The position numbers and the translations under genes are program-made. Positions 1 to 32,439 of a DNA stretch of 64,000 nucleotides are shown piece by piece. Location: contig WPIO01000036.1 of the NCBI GenBank assembly GCA_009760855.2, positions 1,542,001 to 1,606,000 of the forward strand, in the 5' to 3' direction. This DNA is from Cristatella mucedo (taxonomy: Eukaryota; Bryozoa; Phylactolaemata; Cristatellidae). The notes below the pieces were generated by a model. The model searched no databases, was not told where the DNA came from, and worked only from the letters and a program-made list of their open reading frames with translations. Position 1 is the first letter of the stretch; each line of letters opens with the position of its first letter.

Positions 1-649
1 GATCTTGACTATGTACTGCACTACCATAGTTTTATGAGCTGTGGCGCCAGCCAAGTCGCGAGTCTTTCTTAACTCTCTACCTCCGAGAATGGCCTTTCTC
101 AGGGCTTCCTGTTCAGAGTTGAACCAAGCACAGTCGGTGTCCTGCGAACCTTCATCATTGTGAGTTGACGTCCCTGAATTGACAATGGATCGCGGGCTAA
201 AATTCAGTCGAGTTACAATATCGTTTTGGACGGCGTTGAATAGATCTTACTCAAAGACCCCAGCTTGGACCGGGAATTATGTGAGGTTATGCGTGCTGTA
301 AGTAGGGTTTCTCGTAACTTTTTAACGATAACAGTAAAACAGCTTTTTTGCCCAAAATAAAAACCGTAAACATCTATTTTTTCTAACTGTTTTTTGTTTC
401 TAACGGAAATGCGTAAACAAAACAATACTACAACTGAAGCTCCAACGCTCATTATGGATATGAAATATCTAACGGAGTATACATTTTTTTAAATTTGTTG
501 AATGTGTTCGTGATTTGCAATGATGCATTTATCAAATTGGACAAAAATAAAATTAAAGTGAAATAATTAAAATTAAGTTTAAAATAAGGAAAAAATTAAG
601 TAAGATATAAACTAAATTGATCTTGTGGTATCAACCGATATTGGCGTTC

Positions 650-1249
650 TTTTCAGTCATGTCTTCCATTTTGGAATACGCCGCAAAACAAAAGAATCCA
701 ATTGCAAAAGAGCTAGAAGGTCAATGTGAACAAGAATCATCAAATGTTTTGAAAACTCCAGAAAAACGTTGAAGATTCATCTGAAAATACATGGAATTTA
801 TTTTTATAAACCTTGTTGAGGGTGTACATCCAAGAAAGAGCACGTGAACAACAAGAGAACAAAAACAATTGCCGACTTCCTGGGGCAAAAAAGTCTAAAG
901 TAGATTGTTACCGATCTGGCTACTGATGGAATATTGATTAGAGCCATCGCTTGAAACAAATGTAGACACTTTAAATCCATCTCACGGGACGGATTTAAAC
1001 GTCCAGTGAGCGAAAGCGATGCGATGAAGGTGATGCATGATAATTACAAAGAAGAAGGAAACAAAATGATTGCCGACATCAAGGAAAAACTCGTGAGTCG
1101 TAAAGTTTAGCATGACTGTGAATGAATACACAACCGTGAGCCAACGTCGATTCTTCGGAGTCAACATTCACGATAGCAGCGGTAAAACAACGATAAAGAC
1201 GGGTCTTGTTCGCATATTTGGTTCTCGCGTTGCTCTCCATATGGACTAA
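650..1249 (+). pseudogene. Decayed hAT-like transposase, truncated by LINE-A
   Basis: In several frames broken by stops and shifts, the + strand reads TIADFLGQKSLK and IVTDLATDGI (about 865-930), DAMKVMHDNYKEEGNKMI (about 1019-1075), then FSMTVNEYTTVSQRRFFGVN and GLVRIFGS (about 1110-1230). The order and wording (K-F-S-x-T-x-x-E-x-T-S/T ... N-I-H ... GLVRI-GS) fit hAT-superfamily transposases. The catalytic C-terminal half is missing because a LINE-A 3' piece begins at about 1250. Assignment is by motif memory, not by search. Confidence 0.5.
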
Positions 1250-1677
1250 ATAATGACACTAGTACCAAGTTCACTTCGTACAAGCCTCAAATCCTTTGGA
1301 GACCGTGCATTTAGTTCGTATGCTCCCAAAGCCTGGAACTCCCTCCCGACTTGCGTCAGAACATCCCCTGACCTGACCACATTTGAAAAAAAATTAAAAA
1401 CACAACTAGTTAGGACAGAATTTAGTGGGTCCCTGTGATTCGTCCTTGATGTGCTTATGCGTGCTGACACTGTGCATGCTGCCACTAACCACATTTGCAT
1501 GCTGACCCTGTGCATGTCACCCCTAACCATGTTATTCATTTTGTTTGTTTATCAAGCAAGATTTTACTCACCATTCAATTGCATCTCCCTTTGAAGCGAA
1601 TGTAAAGCGCCTAGAGAGAGATTGAGTTCTCTGAGGGCGCTTTATCAAGTGCATTATTTTTATTATTATTATTATTT
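1250..1677 (+). mobile_element. LINE-A 3' fragment
   Basis: Encodes the C-terminal end of the LINE-A reverse-transcriptase protein (SLKSFGDRAFSSYAPKAWNS), the 3' untranslated region with repeated CATGCTG units, the tail hairpin around 1608-1640 and (ATT)n to about 1677. Confidence 0.85.
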
Positions 1678-1821
1678 GTCAACCCGACCGCAACAGAACA
1701 ATCGAGCAAACGCCAGGACACAATATAACAGCAATTTAGTGTAAGTACTACGACATGTTTACGCACTTTGAAAAAAATAACTTTTATTTCTCTAGGATGA
1801 TACAATTACAAATTGAACAAA

Positions 1822-1900
1822 AATAAATACAGTATTTGTATAGCACTCGAGAAGAACTAAATCTCTTTCGAAGCACATTACGTAAGCTGGAAAGGAAGCA
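1822..1900 (-). repeat. Old SINE/LINE tail fragment
   Basis: Reverse-complement matches the shared tail hairpin of SINE-1 and LINE-A (AGAGATTTAGTTCTTCTCGA form), heavily diverged. Confidence 0.45.
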
Positions 1901-2028
1901 CGCGAGTAACTGATACACTTAATGTGCTCTCTCGTATGAAATTGTACAGGCGGTGAGATTTGATGCAGTATAATCTCAACCGCTAGTTGTGCTCTAAGTA
2001 TTTGGATAAAAGAGATCGCCCCTAGGTC

Positions 2029-2122
2029 TTATAATAATAATAAAAATAATAATGCACTTGATAAAGCGCCCTCAGAGAACTTAATCTCTTTCTAGGCGCT
2101 TTACATTTGCTGCAAAGGGAAC
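2029..2122 (-). mobile_element. LINE-A 3' end fragment
   Basis: Begins with TAATAATAATAAAAATAATA, then CACTTGATAAAGCGCCCTCA and the hairpin: the reverse complement of the LINE-A 3' terminus, about 90 bp long. Confidence 0.85.
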
Positions 2123-2218
2123 AGGTCTTAGCTGTATCGTTTCCGTATACGATGTTCTCAAGAACTTCGGTTTTCGGAAGAATTCTGCAACGAACACGAA
2201 ATCAAGTTAGAGCGCTCT

Positions 2219-2672
2219 ATGTCAGGAGGCGAGAATGACTTGGCCCAGGAGGCGGGCAAAGTTCACAAGCTCAAAGACTCCAGCGAACCCGCCAAGCCGA
2301 AAACATGTGCACTCACTAGAGACTCAATAGCCGCCGTGTGGACCTCCGTCGTGAAAAATACTCCAGAAAGCAAGGAGCTTGCATTGATTGCTAAAGAAGT
2401 GCCGTGCACTTCCGGCGCAAGGGACGCGCTCGGCCACTGCGAGCGAGTTGCGGCGGATTTATCTGGACAGGATTTTGAGCTTCAACGACAGAAAGTGTCA
2501 AGAATAAAATCTTCTGCGTGTCTCAGTCGCTGCCAAACCGATCCAATTAGCGATAGAATTGAATACGTTCAGCTGCCGTCGCTTGTAAAGCAGCCGCCAG
2601 GCGACACCAGCCGCATGGCACAATGCAGTGGCGAGTCCATTTACGTACGTATATTACGAGCGGCATCCCGAA

Positions 2673-2701
<29 letters not shown>
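2219..2701 (+). other. 160-codon open frame overlapping PRPF6 start, unrecognised
   Basis: ATG at 2219 to TAG at 2699-2701, in a different frame from PRPF6 exon 1, which it overlaps. The product (starting MSGGENDLAQEAGKVHKLKD) has no signal peptide, membrane segment or motif I recognise. It could be an upstream gene exon, a 5' leader frame or chance. A possible donor GTACGT occurs at about 2645. I have no evidence that it is translated. Confidence 0.2.
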
Positions 2702-23360
<20,659 letters not shown>

Positions 23361-24049
23361 CAGCTCGGAGCTCGCTCGCACTTGGTGCCGATCGCCGCCG
23401 CCGTCGACCGCGGTTCCCGTTGGCGGCCGACTGTCAAGGCAGCGCCGGCTTGCAGACGCGGACTCGTCGTATGCGTCGTCCCTCGTCGCTCGCTCGCTCT
23501 TGTGGACGCGTCTTCTTTCTGCTAGCTGCTGTCGACTCGAAGCAGTCGACGGGGAAGACAGCTGTCGACAGATTGCGATCTAATTTCCGGGGCTCCTCCA
23601 TCGACGGCCGCATCTGAGCGGCTGTGTGGCACTGCGGACGCCCGAGATGATTGGTCAGCGAGCTGCTGCCATCCGAGGGCCAGGTGGTGGCCGTCTCGAG
23701 GGTGCAGCCTATCTCGTCGCTGCCGCCGAGGCCTGCTGCCGGCACCGGGAAGGTTGCACCAGGTGTGCCTGCGTCCGACAGTTGTATACTCTCATTGCAC
23801 TCCGTTCGCCCGTTTCACCCGTGCCCGTGATTGCTGTGTATATTTATATATATATACAATGCGATATATCGATGTACCGGCCATTCGCCACGACTTGTGC
23901 ATCGAAACTGGGAAGAAGCTGTCGCGTTAACTAGTGCAGTGCGCTGGCAGTTAGGGCTGTCAGCTTGAAACTCGGGTGAGCAATGTGACATTTTCCAAAG
24001 GAAGTGAGTACTGTGGCGGCTGGAGGGGGGAGGGCAGCGGCCGAGGCTC

Positions 24050-25210
24050 CACAGTCGGCGCCTCAATAATTGTAAGGCATTTGTATGGCACCCTAAGAGA
24101 ACCAAATCTCCTTCTGGGCACTTTGCATGCTCTTGTAAGGAAGCGTGTGTATTGGTTTGTGATAGCATGCACAGTGCCGGCACTCATAGGAATGAAGGGA
24201 TAATTCACACGAGCTGAGCAAACACGTTTCGGAACAGGTGGGCTAATAAATAGCCTTTTATTAAACTAGCAAACAATTTCCATAAAGATCATTTAACAAA
24301 CAAGGTAATTTAATCAAGCTGTTTTTGAATTCTGAATAATTAATTAAACGATGAAGACTATTAATTTCCATTTGCTTGAATTGAATTTTATTAGTTTTAA
24401 CAATTCTTACCTGCATAAGGAAATTGGTAAATCGTCCTGATATTTTTGAGACGATACTCATCATCGCTGTGCCATCGTAGCAGCGCTATGGATGTCACAA
24501 GGGTACACAATGTTACTCTTGATGCCAGTCACTAGTATTTACGGAACGCGTGGATGGACTCGTGTACTCACATTCATAAAGATATAGGTTAATGTCAAGT
24601 CAGTTGATGTCGTGACGTCAGTCGGCAGAGTTCAAATCTTTCGGAGTGGATACGAACGAAGGGTACAGTCTCCGGAAGGATTTGAGATTAGTTAGAGGCA
24701 CACCTAAACGACTCGAGTTATAAGAGCCGCCGGCACGACGGGTAGCCTGATTTTAGGAAGCATTTCCAATAATAGACCAGAGTAGGAAGACCTAAAAGTG
24801 AGTGACAGAACCCTTTAATTCGTTACACTTCTTGATTGGGAGTCTGTGAGAATCGGTGGAACATGGTCGTTGTGAAGTTCACGGCAGACAGAAAAACCTG
24901 GCTGCCGAGTTTTGCATCACCAAGTGTCTTATTGCACTGGCTGAATGACTTATAAGTCGTGGATTATATATATAATTATATAGTTCATTTATGTAGCGCC
25001 CCAAGAGAACTTCATCTCTATTCAGGCGCTTCACATATGCCTCGGGGCTCGAGCCCCATGCAACTGAAAGAAGATCCGTTGTATGCTCGTATTAGCCACC
25101 TTCATAAGCACGTAATCTGTGCGTACATAAACGAGGACCGTTTGCGAACTAATAAAAAAGGCCACCGGATTACAGAAGTCTAGACGGGATGTCGTGAAGG
25201 TGTCGACCAG
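24050..25210 (-). mobile_element. Old, interrupted LINE-A copy
   Basis: Pieces in minus order: 3' tail and UTR (24050-24205), SFGDRAF/RT C-terminal region (about 24585-24960) and ACAGAAGTCTAGACGGGATG block (about 25165-25190). An AT-rich unassigned stretch (24205-24585) and a SINE-1 piece (24980-25058) break it. Confidence 0.6.
24980..25058 (-). mobile_element. SINE-1 3' part inside LINE-A
   Basis: Reverse complement of SINE-1: tail, GAGAACTTCATCTCTATTCA, GGCGCTTCACATATGCCTCG, GGGCTCGAGCCCC. The head is missing. Confidence 0.75.
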
Positions 25211-25364
25211 CTAGGCGGTTCGTGAAAAGCAACCGCCTTACCTAGTGAGCCATTGCGGTGCCTTAATACTACCGACAATTTCGCTATATCAATGAGGTAG
25301 TGACATTCGCCAACCGGAAAACAAGTAATAGCAATTCACGATATAGTGTCCTTAGAAAACAAAT

Positions 25365-28300
25365 GGTTAGTGGTAGCATGCTCAATAAACAAGAATAATA
25401 CGGTTAGGGGTGACATGCCTTGGTCAGCACACATAAGCACATCAAGGACGAATCTCGGAGACCCACTAAATGCTGTGATAAATAGATGCTCCTTTAGTTT
25501 CTTTTTAAATGTCAAGTCAGGGGATGTCGTGACACCAATTGAAAGTGAGTTCCGAGATTTCGGGGCGTACGAACTAAAGGCACGGTCTCCAAAAGATTTG
25601 AGGTTTGTACGAGGTATAGGTAAGCGATTAGATTCCGAAAAGCAGATCGTACGGTACTTTGCTAGATGGAGGAGTAAATTGGATAGGTAAGCTCCAAAGA
25701 ATGAAGGGACCGAAAGGTAATGACTAAACCTTGAAGTCAGTGCTTTGCTTTCGTTGTTTGACTGGTAGCCAGTGCAGGTCATCAAGAAGTGGTGTGATGT
25801 GGCAACTGCGACGCTCACGAAAGACAAGCCTAGCTGCAGAGTTTAGCACCAGCTGTAAGCGCCTGATTGCACAGGCCGGTAGACCTGCAAGCAGTGAGTT
25901 ACAGAAGTCAAGACGGGATGTCACACATGCATGGACCAATTTAGATGTGGTATCCCTGTGTAAACAAGCCCGAATTTTAGCAACGTTATGTAGCTGAAAG
26001 CATGCAGACTTGACTGTGGAGCTGATGTGTTCGTCTACGGTCACTATGGAACAGGACACCTAGATTTTTCGCAGATGCAACAGGAAATATGCTGACAGAG
26101 CCCATTTTGAAAATTAACCTTGCTAATTTCTGTGTGATGTTAAGTTTTGCCAGAAATAGTAGGTTTTTTTATCAACTTTCAGTTTAAAAAGGTTTGCTGT
26201 CATCCATGTACGCATGTCATCAATAGATGCAGCAAGGGAGTTGAGAGAATTTAATGTGCTGGAGGGCTGGGAGGGACCAAAGCAAAGGTACAACTAAGTG
26301 TCCTCTGCATAGAAGTGAAAGCCTAGATTGTGCTTGGTGATCATATCGGCAAGAGGGAAAGTATAAACCATGATAAGAATCGGACCGAGCACAGAGCCTG
26401 GGATAACCTATATTTCAGAGGTTCCTCGGATGATCTTTGTACATTCACATCAATACTCTGGAGTCTCCCACTGAGATAGGATGTGAACCAATGCAATGCA
26501 GTGCCAGTGATGTACAAGCGAGATGAGAGGCACTCAAGAATGACTTGGTCATCGATAGTATCAAAAGCTGCCGAAAGATTCAGCAAGACAAGCAGAGATA
26601 CTCTACCTAAGTCTGCATTTCTAAGTAGATCGCTATATACTCGAAGCAATGCTGACTCTGTGGAGTTATTAGCTCTAAAACCAGACTAGAACTTACTAGC
26701 AAGGTTTGAAGTTTCAATATATGAGTTCAGCTGGTCTGTCACGACTCGCTCCAGTACCTTTGATAGAATCGGTGGAAGGCAGACTGGGCGGAAGTTGCTC
26801 AAGCTCTAATGCTTTAGTGTTTCTTACCTGAGTAGTGGCCTGGCTACAGCCTTTTTGAAAAAGTTCTGGGACATGACCTGAGGCTAGTGAAATATGTATT
26901 ATGTTAGTTATGTATAGCAGCAGCAGATCAATGCATCTTAAAAGCAGGACAGTGGGAATACGGTCTAGAGGACTAGTTGTTTTTTTGAATGGGTCCTAAA
27001 CTTCGGGACGAGGACACTAGTGACGTCCTTGAATGTAGACATTGAGGTGCCGCATGGAGTTGATAGACAAGATTCCAGGGAGGATGCTGCCATCTTATAG
27101 ATGGACTCCCTGATCTTGTCTATCTTCTTGACGAAGAAGCTAGAGAAGCGATCAACTGGATCATCACAGGGATCACTAGGTAAGGAGCTAACTTGGGAGC
27201 GGTTAATGAGATGGTTGATTGTCAACATAAGCATTTATGGATTATGCATCTGTGATTCAACAATATTTTTTATAGAAGCAAGACTTGGCCTCTGCTAGGA
27301 TCGATTAGTACGATCTACATTAGTCCTCGTATGCCTGTCGGTGAACAGTCAGGCCTGATCTTTTGCATGCTTTATCAAGCTTGTGCTTAGTAGATCTAGC
27401 TAGTTTAATGTCTGCAGTAAACCATAGGCCGTCTGGGCGAGGGCGCAGTGTGCTTTAGTCAGATGTGCAAACTTATTAAGCATGTCAGCTAGTGTCATGT
27501 TGTACCAATGATGACAGGTCAGAAGGGGGATTGAGCAGCAGAGGCGAGGCAGATATTCTCGCACGAGCAGCATCGATGTCAAGGGTCTTAAGGTTTCACG
27601 ATTCACAGGTGATGTTAGATGAGGAGGAGGAGGGCATACATTGTAGACTGAATGAGATCTGCATGTGGTCAGACAATCAGGATTTTGTGATGATTGGGAA
27701 TGATAAAGTGAAGTTGCATGACAAATTTTGGTCGAGTGTGTGACCCTTGATGTGAGTAGGGCCATGCACCTGAGCCACAAGAGACAATGAGTCAGTCAGT
27801 TCACGAAATTCAGCGATGAAGGTGTCAGATTAGTTATAAAAATGAACGTTGAAGTCATCCATAATTAGGAAAGATTGATTTTATGCGCACAGAATTAAAA
27901 TGAGATCGGAGAAATCTGAGATAAAAAGAGGACTTGGTACCTGGTATCGATAGACTACTGCCACCATCGGTAGCTTGTTGTCGGGTGAAATCAAGACAAC
28001 AGATTCGATAAACCTCTTCAAAGATACTGAACACGGCTGGAAATATAAATTCGAGCCTGTGATAATAGTGTCTCCACATCAATTTTGATTGATCTAGGGG
28101 TGTGAAAGAAGGAGAAACCAGTCGGGGCTGCATCTTTAGTTATGGGGCTGTTTACCGATTTCAGTCAAGGCAAGCAGATCGATACCTTTTTCAGAAATAA
28201 GGTGGCTTACTAATAGGGGTTTATTGCACATTGAGCGAGGATTCCAATGGCAAGCGTTAAGATGGGCCGCCGGAGTTATAACAGGCCTAATGACAAATTG

Positions 28301-28404
28301 AAAATGCCAATGGAATACCAAACGAACGGATACTGCATTCGTGCATTCGTGACAACCGGTTTTTGTCCTGGTTCGCCAGGATGCAGTGATCCCGATTTTC
28401 ACTG
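25365..28404 (-). mobile_element. Nearly full-length LINE-A (EN + RT), decayed
   Basis: Read from right to left: the endonuclease start (HWNPRSMCNKPLLVSHLISE, DLLALTEIG), the middle of the endonuclease (27.4-28.1 kb), the linker FSSFFVKKIDKIRES (27.0-27.2 kb), the RT with SLLVLLNLSAAFDTIDDQV (26.3-26.65 kb) and the C-terminal region to FGDRAFSSYAPKSRNSL (25.4-25.6 kb). The type is a CR1/L2-like, APE-endonuclease non-LTR element. Stops and frameshifts break every domain, and the 3' tail hairpin is missing. It is the best guide in the window to the LINE-A gene order. Confidence 0.8.
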
Positions 28405-29356
28405 TGGTGCATCATCAACTTACTAGTAATGGGCAAACCAAGTGTGATTCAGAAATTAGAAAGACTAACGCTCAAAATTGGCTCCGCAAGCATATCTCCT
28501 GTTGAATCTGCACGAAATCTAGATGTCATGTTCCAAGGTGACCTTTCGTTGGACGACCACATCAGCTCCGCAATCAAGTTTACCTACTTTCAGCTACATA
28601 ACATTGGTAAAATACGAGCTTGTTTAGACGGGGATACCACATCTTAATTGGTCCAAGCATGCGTGACATCCCGTCGTAACTTCTGTAACTCACTGCTTGC
28701 TGGCCTACCGGCATGTGCAATCAGGCGCTTACAGCAGGGGCAAAACTCTGCAGCTAGTCTTGTCTGTCGTGAGCGTCACAGTTGCCACATAAAATCACTT
28801 CTCGCCGACCTGCACTAGCCCAGTCAAGAAATGCATCGACGTCCAGGTTTTGTTGCCCACTTTTAGGTCCCTTCATTCTTTGGCTCCAGCCTACTTATCA
28901 GATCTACTCCCTCACCAGGCTAAGCTTCGTATCACCCGCTTTCGGAATCTTGCTGTTTACCTCTACCTCGTATAAACCTCAAATCCTTTGTAGACCGTGC
29001 ATTTAGTTCGTATGCTCCCAAACCTTGGAACTCACTCTCGACTTGCGTCTTGACATTCCCTGACTTGTCCACATTAAAAAAAAACTAAAAACGCACCAAT
29101 TTTTCGACAGCCTTTCGTGGATCCCAGTGATTCGTCCTTGATGTGCTTATGCGTGCTGGCACTGTGGCACTGCCACTAATCAAATTTGCATGCTGATCCT
29201 GTGCATGTCACTTCTAACCATGCTATTATTGTTATTTATTGAGCATGGTACCACTAACCATTCGATTGTGTTTCCTTTGCAGCAAATGTAAAGCGCCTAG
29301 AAAGAGATTAGGTTCTCCGATGGCACTTTATCAAGTGTGTTACTATTATTATTATA
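28405..29356 (+). mobile_element. LINE-A 3' copy, head-to-head with previous
   Basis: Begins at NLLVMGKPSVIQKLERLTLK and runs through the C-terminal region, 3' UTR, hairpin and ATT repeats. Frameshifts and stops are frequent. It abuts the 5' end of the minus-strand copy directly. Confidence 0.8.
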
Positions 29357-29368
29357 ATCAACTCCATA

Positions 29369-30468
29369 CAGAAGAGCACAGGAAGAACTAAATGACCTGG
29401 TTAGTGATTTCGACGCATCCAAGAACAAGGCAACTTTGCTAGGATCAAGACTCCAACAATGGAATGTTCTCGAAAGAGGATGACACGATTATTTTAAATG
29501 GAAAGCGCCACCAGCGCCTGGATCAATCTGGGCATTCTGTTCTTACATTGAGGGGCTCATGAAGGCCTCACAAATCACTCATGACACACAAGAACGGAAA
29601 CTAATTGTAGACTCTTCGAAACGGAGTCTTGAGGCTATGCTTTTGCACAATGGAAACTGGCCTTTATCTATTCCAGTAGCGTATCGTGTCCACATAAAAG
29701 AGACATACGATAACTTAAAGCAGCTACTAAATTAAATTGAGTATCACAAGTACAACTGGAACCTCTGTTGTGACCTGAAGGTAGTTGCCTTTTTAATGGG
29801 ACTGCATCCGAAATACACAAAACACACCTGTTTGTGTGTGTGTCTGTGACATGGCCATGCAAGGGAATTTCGCTACTTGTGGAAGGAATGGGCTCGAAGA
29901 CAAATTGTTGCAGTTTAAGAGAAGAATATCCAGCACCCATCTCTGGTCGAGGCTCAAAAAATCCTACGACCACCCTTTCACATTAAACTAGGTTTGATGA
30001 AGAACTTCGTGAAAGCTATGGGACGGACTTCTACATCTTTCCGATATCTGCATGAACAATTCCGTCGACAAAGCAAAGATTAAAGTTTGGGAGAGTTTTT
30101 GTGGGTCCTCAGACTTGATAGCTCTTCAAAAATGACCGGTTCAACATCCTCTTGCGCAGAGTGTCTGCAAACATATTTGGGAAAGTTAGGGCAGAAAACT
30201 ACAAGGAACTAGTTGATGCAGTATCACAAACTTGGCTGCAATATGTCTCTAAAGACCCATTTCCTTCATAGCCATTTGGATTTTTCCCCTCACAACTGTA
30301 TTATGGCTAGTGATGCAAATTGTGAACGTTTTAATGAATATATCGCAGCAATGGAACAAAGATAACAGGGGTTCACTACAATGCTGGCTGAATGCTGCTG
30401 GACACTTCCCAGGTATGCTTTCGAACACCTGTACAAGAGACAGATGAAGAAATCCAGGAAGTAGTTAC
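29369..30468 (+). pseudogene. Decayed gene of a widespread uncharacterised invertebrate family
   Basis: Broken frames read ELNDLVSDFDASKNKATLLG, SRLQQWNVLERG, IVDSSKRSLEAMLLHNGN, VHIKETYDNLKQLLN, NWNLCCDLKVVAFLMGLHPK, HIKLGLMKNFVKAMGRTS, NMSLKTHFLHSHLDF and CERFNEYIAAMEQR. I recognise these as motifs of a protein family found in many copies in arthropod and other invertebrate genomes, often beside mobile DNA, with no established function. At least six stops or shifts make it a pseudogene. Recognition is from memory; a protein search would settle it. Confidence 0.5.
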
Positions 30469-30837
30469 GACTCCATTTTACAGGTATTAAACGCAGACCT
30501 ATTACTATTGGCACGTATTTCGTGATTTACACATTAATTTATTACAGATTGCAAAAGTAAAGCAAATTTTGCAATTTGACTCATATTCGTGTTGAACACA
30601 TACAAATGGATAAGAAATGATGAAATTTGTTTCAGTAACATGACTTTGTTAAAATTTGTTGATCAGTGTTTTTGCTAGCTGATTGCTTTTTGGTTTGCAA
30701 AACCCTCATGGCTTAATATCTGCGAGCAAATGAGCCAATATATAAGCATCTCCAACCCAATCGTCCAGGTGAACATGGCATTCGGCAATTCACTAAAAAC
30801 ATGTCTACGTTCGCACTCACTTAATTGCAAATGTCTT

Positions 30838-31312
30838 TTGTTCGCACACGAGAGAGCCAGCCGATGCCCAACACCGACAGTTTATTACCAACGCACGGAG
30901 CCGAAGAGCGCACGGCTCCCTTCGGCCTCTACTCACACTCGACTCCCCACTCCCCTGGTCGACTCCGATGATTCATCGACAGCAACTGTGCACCGGCCGA
31001 CCCTGATGGTGAATCCACCATCTGGTCCATGCCACATCAAAGGCGGACCACAGCAGTGCACTGGCCGACCCTGATGGTGAATCCACCATCTGGCCACCAG
31101 CTGGTTACCGGCCTGTGGCCATACCACATCACAGGCGGACCACAGCTGTGCACCGGCCTCTCTCAGTGGTGCTTCTAACAGCTCACCGGTGGCTTATCAG
31201 AGGAGCCTGCATACAATACATACATACGAACTACACGCTCCCTTGACCTTAAGGTCACAAGTCAGGAGCCGGCATACAATACATACATACATACGTACAT
31301 ACGAACTACAGC
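30838..31312 (-). mobile_element. LTR remnant related to the LTR element at 34.3-37.8 kb
   Basis: Minus strand carries the same landmarks as the intact LTRs: CTGTGGTCCGCCTGTGATGT, GGCCGGTAACC, CAGATGGTGGATTCACCATC, an AATAAACTG-like AATAAACTGTCGGTGTTGG block (with one change) and, to its right, AAGGTCAAGGGAGCG that precedes the 3' LTR in the intact element. The block CAGATGGTGGATTCACCATC occurs twice, and a roughly 75-bp unit with CATACAATACATACATAC is duplicated (31205-31310). Ends are approximate. Confidence 0.65.
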
Positions 31313-31980
31313 AAAGCGTATCGAATGGGACCTATTTTACGCTGGCGATTCCGGCTTCTGTGTTCGAGCACTGTTTAGCTGTCTTAGTTGACCCATAGAG
31401 GGTACCAAGCTATCAATTGGGTGGCGGAAGAAAGATACTATTCCGAACCAAGGTTTCTGCCCAAGTGGGCGTGCTCTCCGGCTCCACTACTAAGTATGGA
31501 GAAAGCAAAGTATGCCTCGCACTCTTCAATTTCCTTCAACTTACTAGTGTTTGGAGAAAGGAAGTGATTAGTTATGGATATTTAGTTAAGCTACTTTAAA
31601 AATTTAATCCACGCTGCTGAGTTTCAATTTTAATATTTCTGAATGAGAAGTTGTTTTTTGCACTCAATATCCTCAAAAAAGTGAGGCATGAAACAATTAA
31701 GATCATCTAGGTGCACTGCATGTAATGAGCGAGCCGCGGTCGCTCTTACCGGCTATTGCTGTTATCCGAGACAGGATTGTCTATTTGAAGTTAAACTTGA
31801 TGACATCCTGATTGATAAGCTGCAGCAGATAAGCACATAGTTTACCGCCACCCCTTCTAGTATAGCCAACTTCTCTGCCCCTCATCGAAAGGTCCCCGTG
31901 CATATTAGTAGTTCACTCGCGGGCATCAATTGACAAGCGGTGCGGCTTTCGGTATGTCTGGCTAAGCTAGACGAAATTGG

Positions 31981-32145
31981 AGCCCCAAGTGGCACACTGG
32001 GTAAGGCGGTTGGTTTACACGACCTTGGGCCAAGGTTGAGGGTTCGAATCCTGCGGTGGGTGATCCGCGCTGCAAGAGGTGGTGATAGCCATGAAGACTC
32101 TTCTGCCGAGATACAAAAGAGGCTGTTAAATCAGCTTGCACTTTT
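31981..32145 (+). mobile_element. SINE-2 copy, most complete
   Basis: tRNA-like head with A-box-like TGGCACACTGG and a perfect B box GGTTCGAATCC at 32041-32051, then GGGTGATCCGCGCTGCAAGA, CTCTTCTGCCGAGATACAAA and AGGCTGTTAAATCAGC. Head, body and tail match the minus-strand copies elsewhere in the window. Confidence 0.7.
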
Positions 32146-32439
32146 TAAATTACGTCTAGTATCATAAAGTCCACGCACGTTCCACACTGTCTCGGTCTCG
32201 CGTCCCACTTTAAACTTCTCACCAGCCTCTCTGTCGACCTTCAGACTCTGCTTAAATGCTCTGTGATTGACGTTGTTCTTGACCTTTGGTAGCGATTCGA
32301 TTCCTGAAGTACTGTGACTGCCGATCATTAGGTAGATGGCCAATTACCAAACGATACAGGACTAAGCTTATAGTCTATCGACACTCTGCAAGGGGAGAAT
32401 GGCGAAAAGGAGCGATACACGCGGACTTTCCAGTAAATA

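Noticed and set aside
23361-24260. A poly(A) signal for PRPF6
   Set aside because: The only AATAAA I see nearby (about 24245) is almost 0.9 kb from the stop and lies beyond a LINE fragment; not strong enough to call.
31981-32060. A genuine tRNA gene
   Set aside because: The B box is perfect, but the sequence does not close an acceptor stem and continues into a repeated SINE body and tail.
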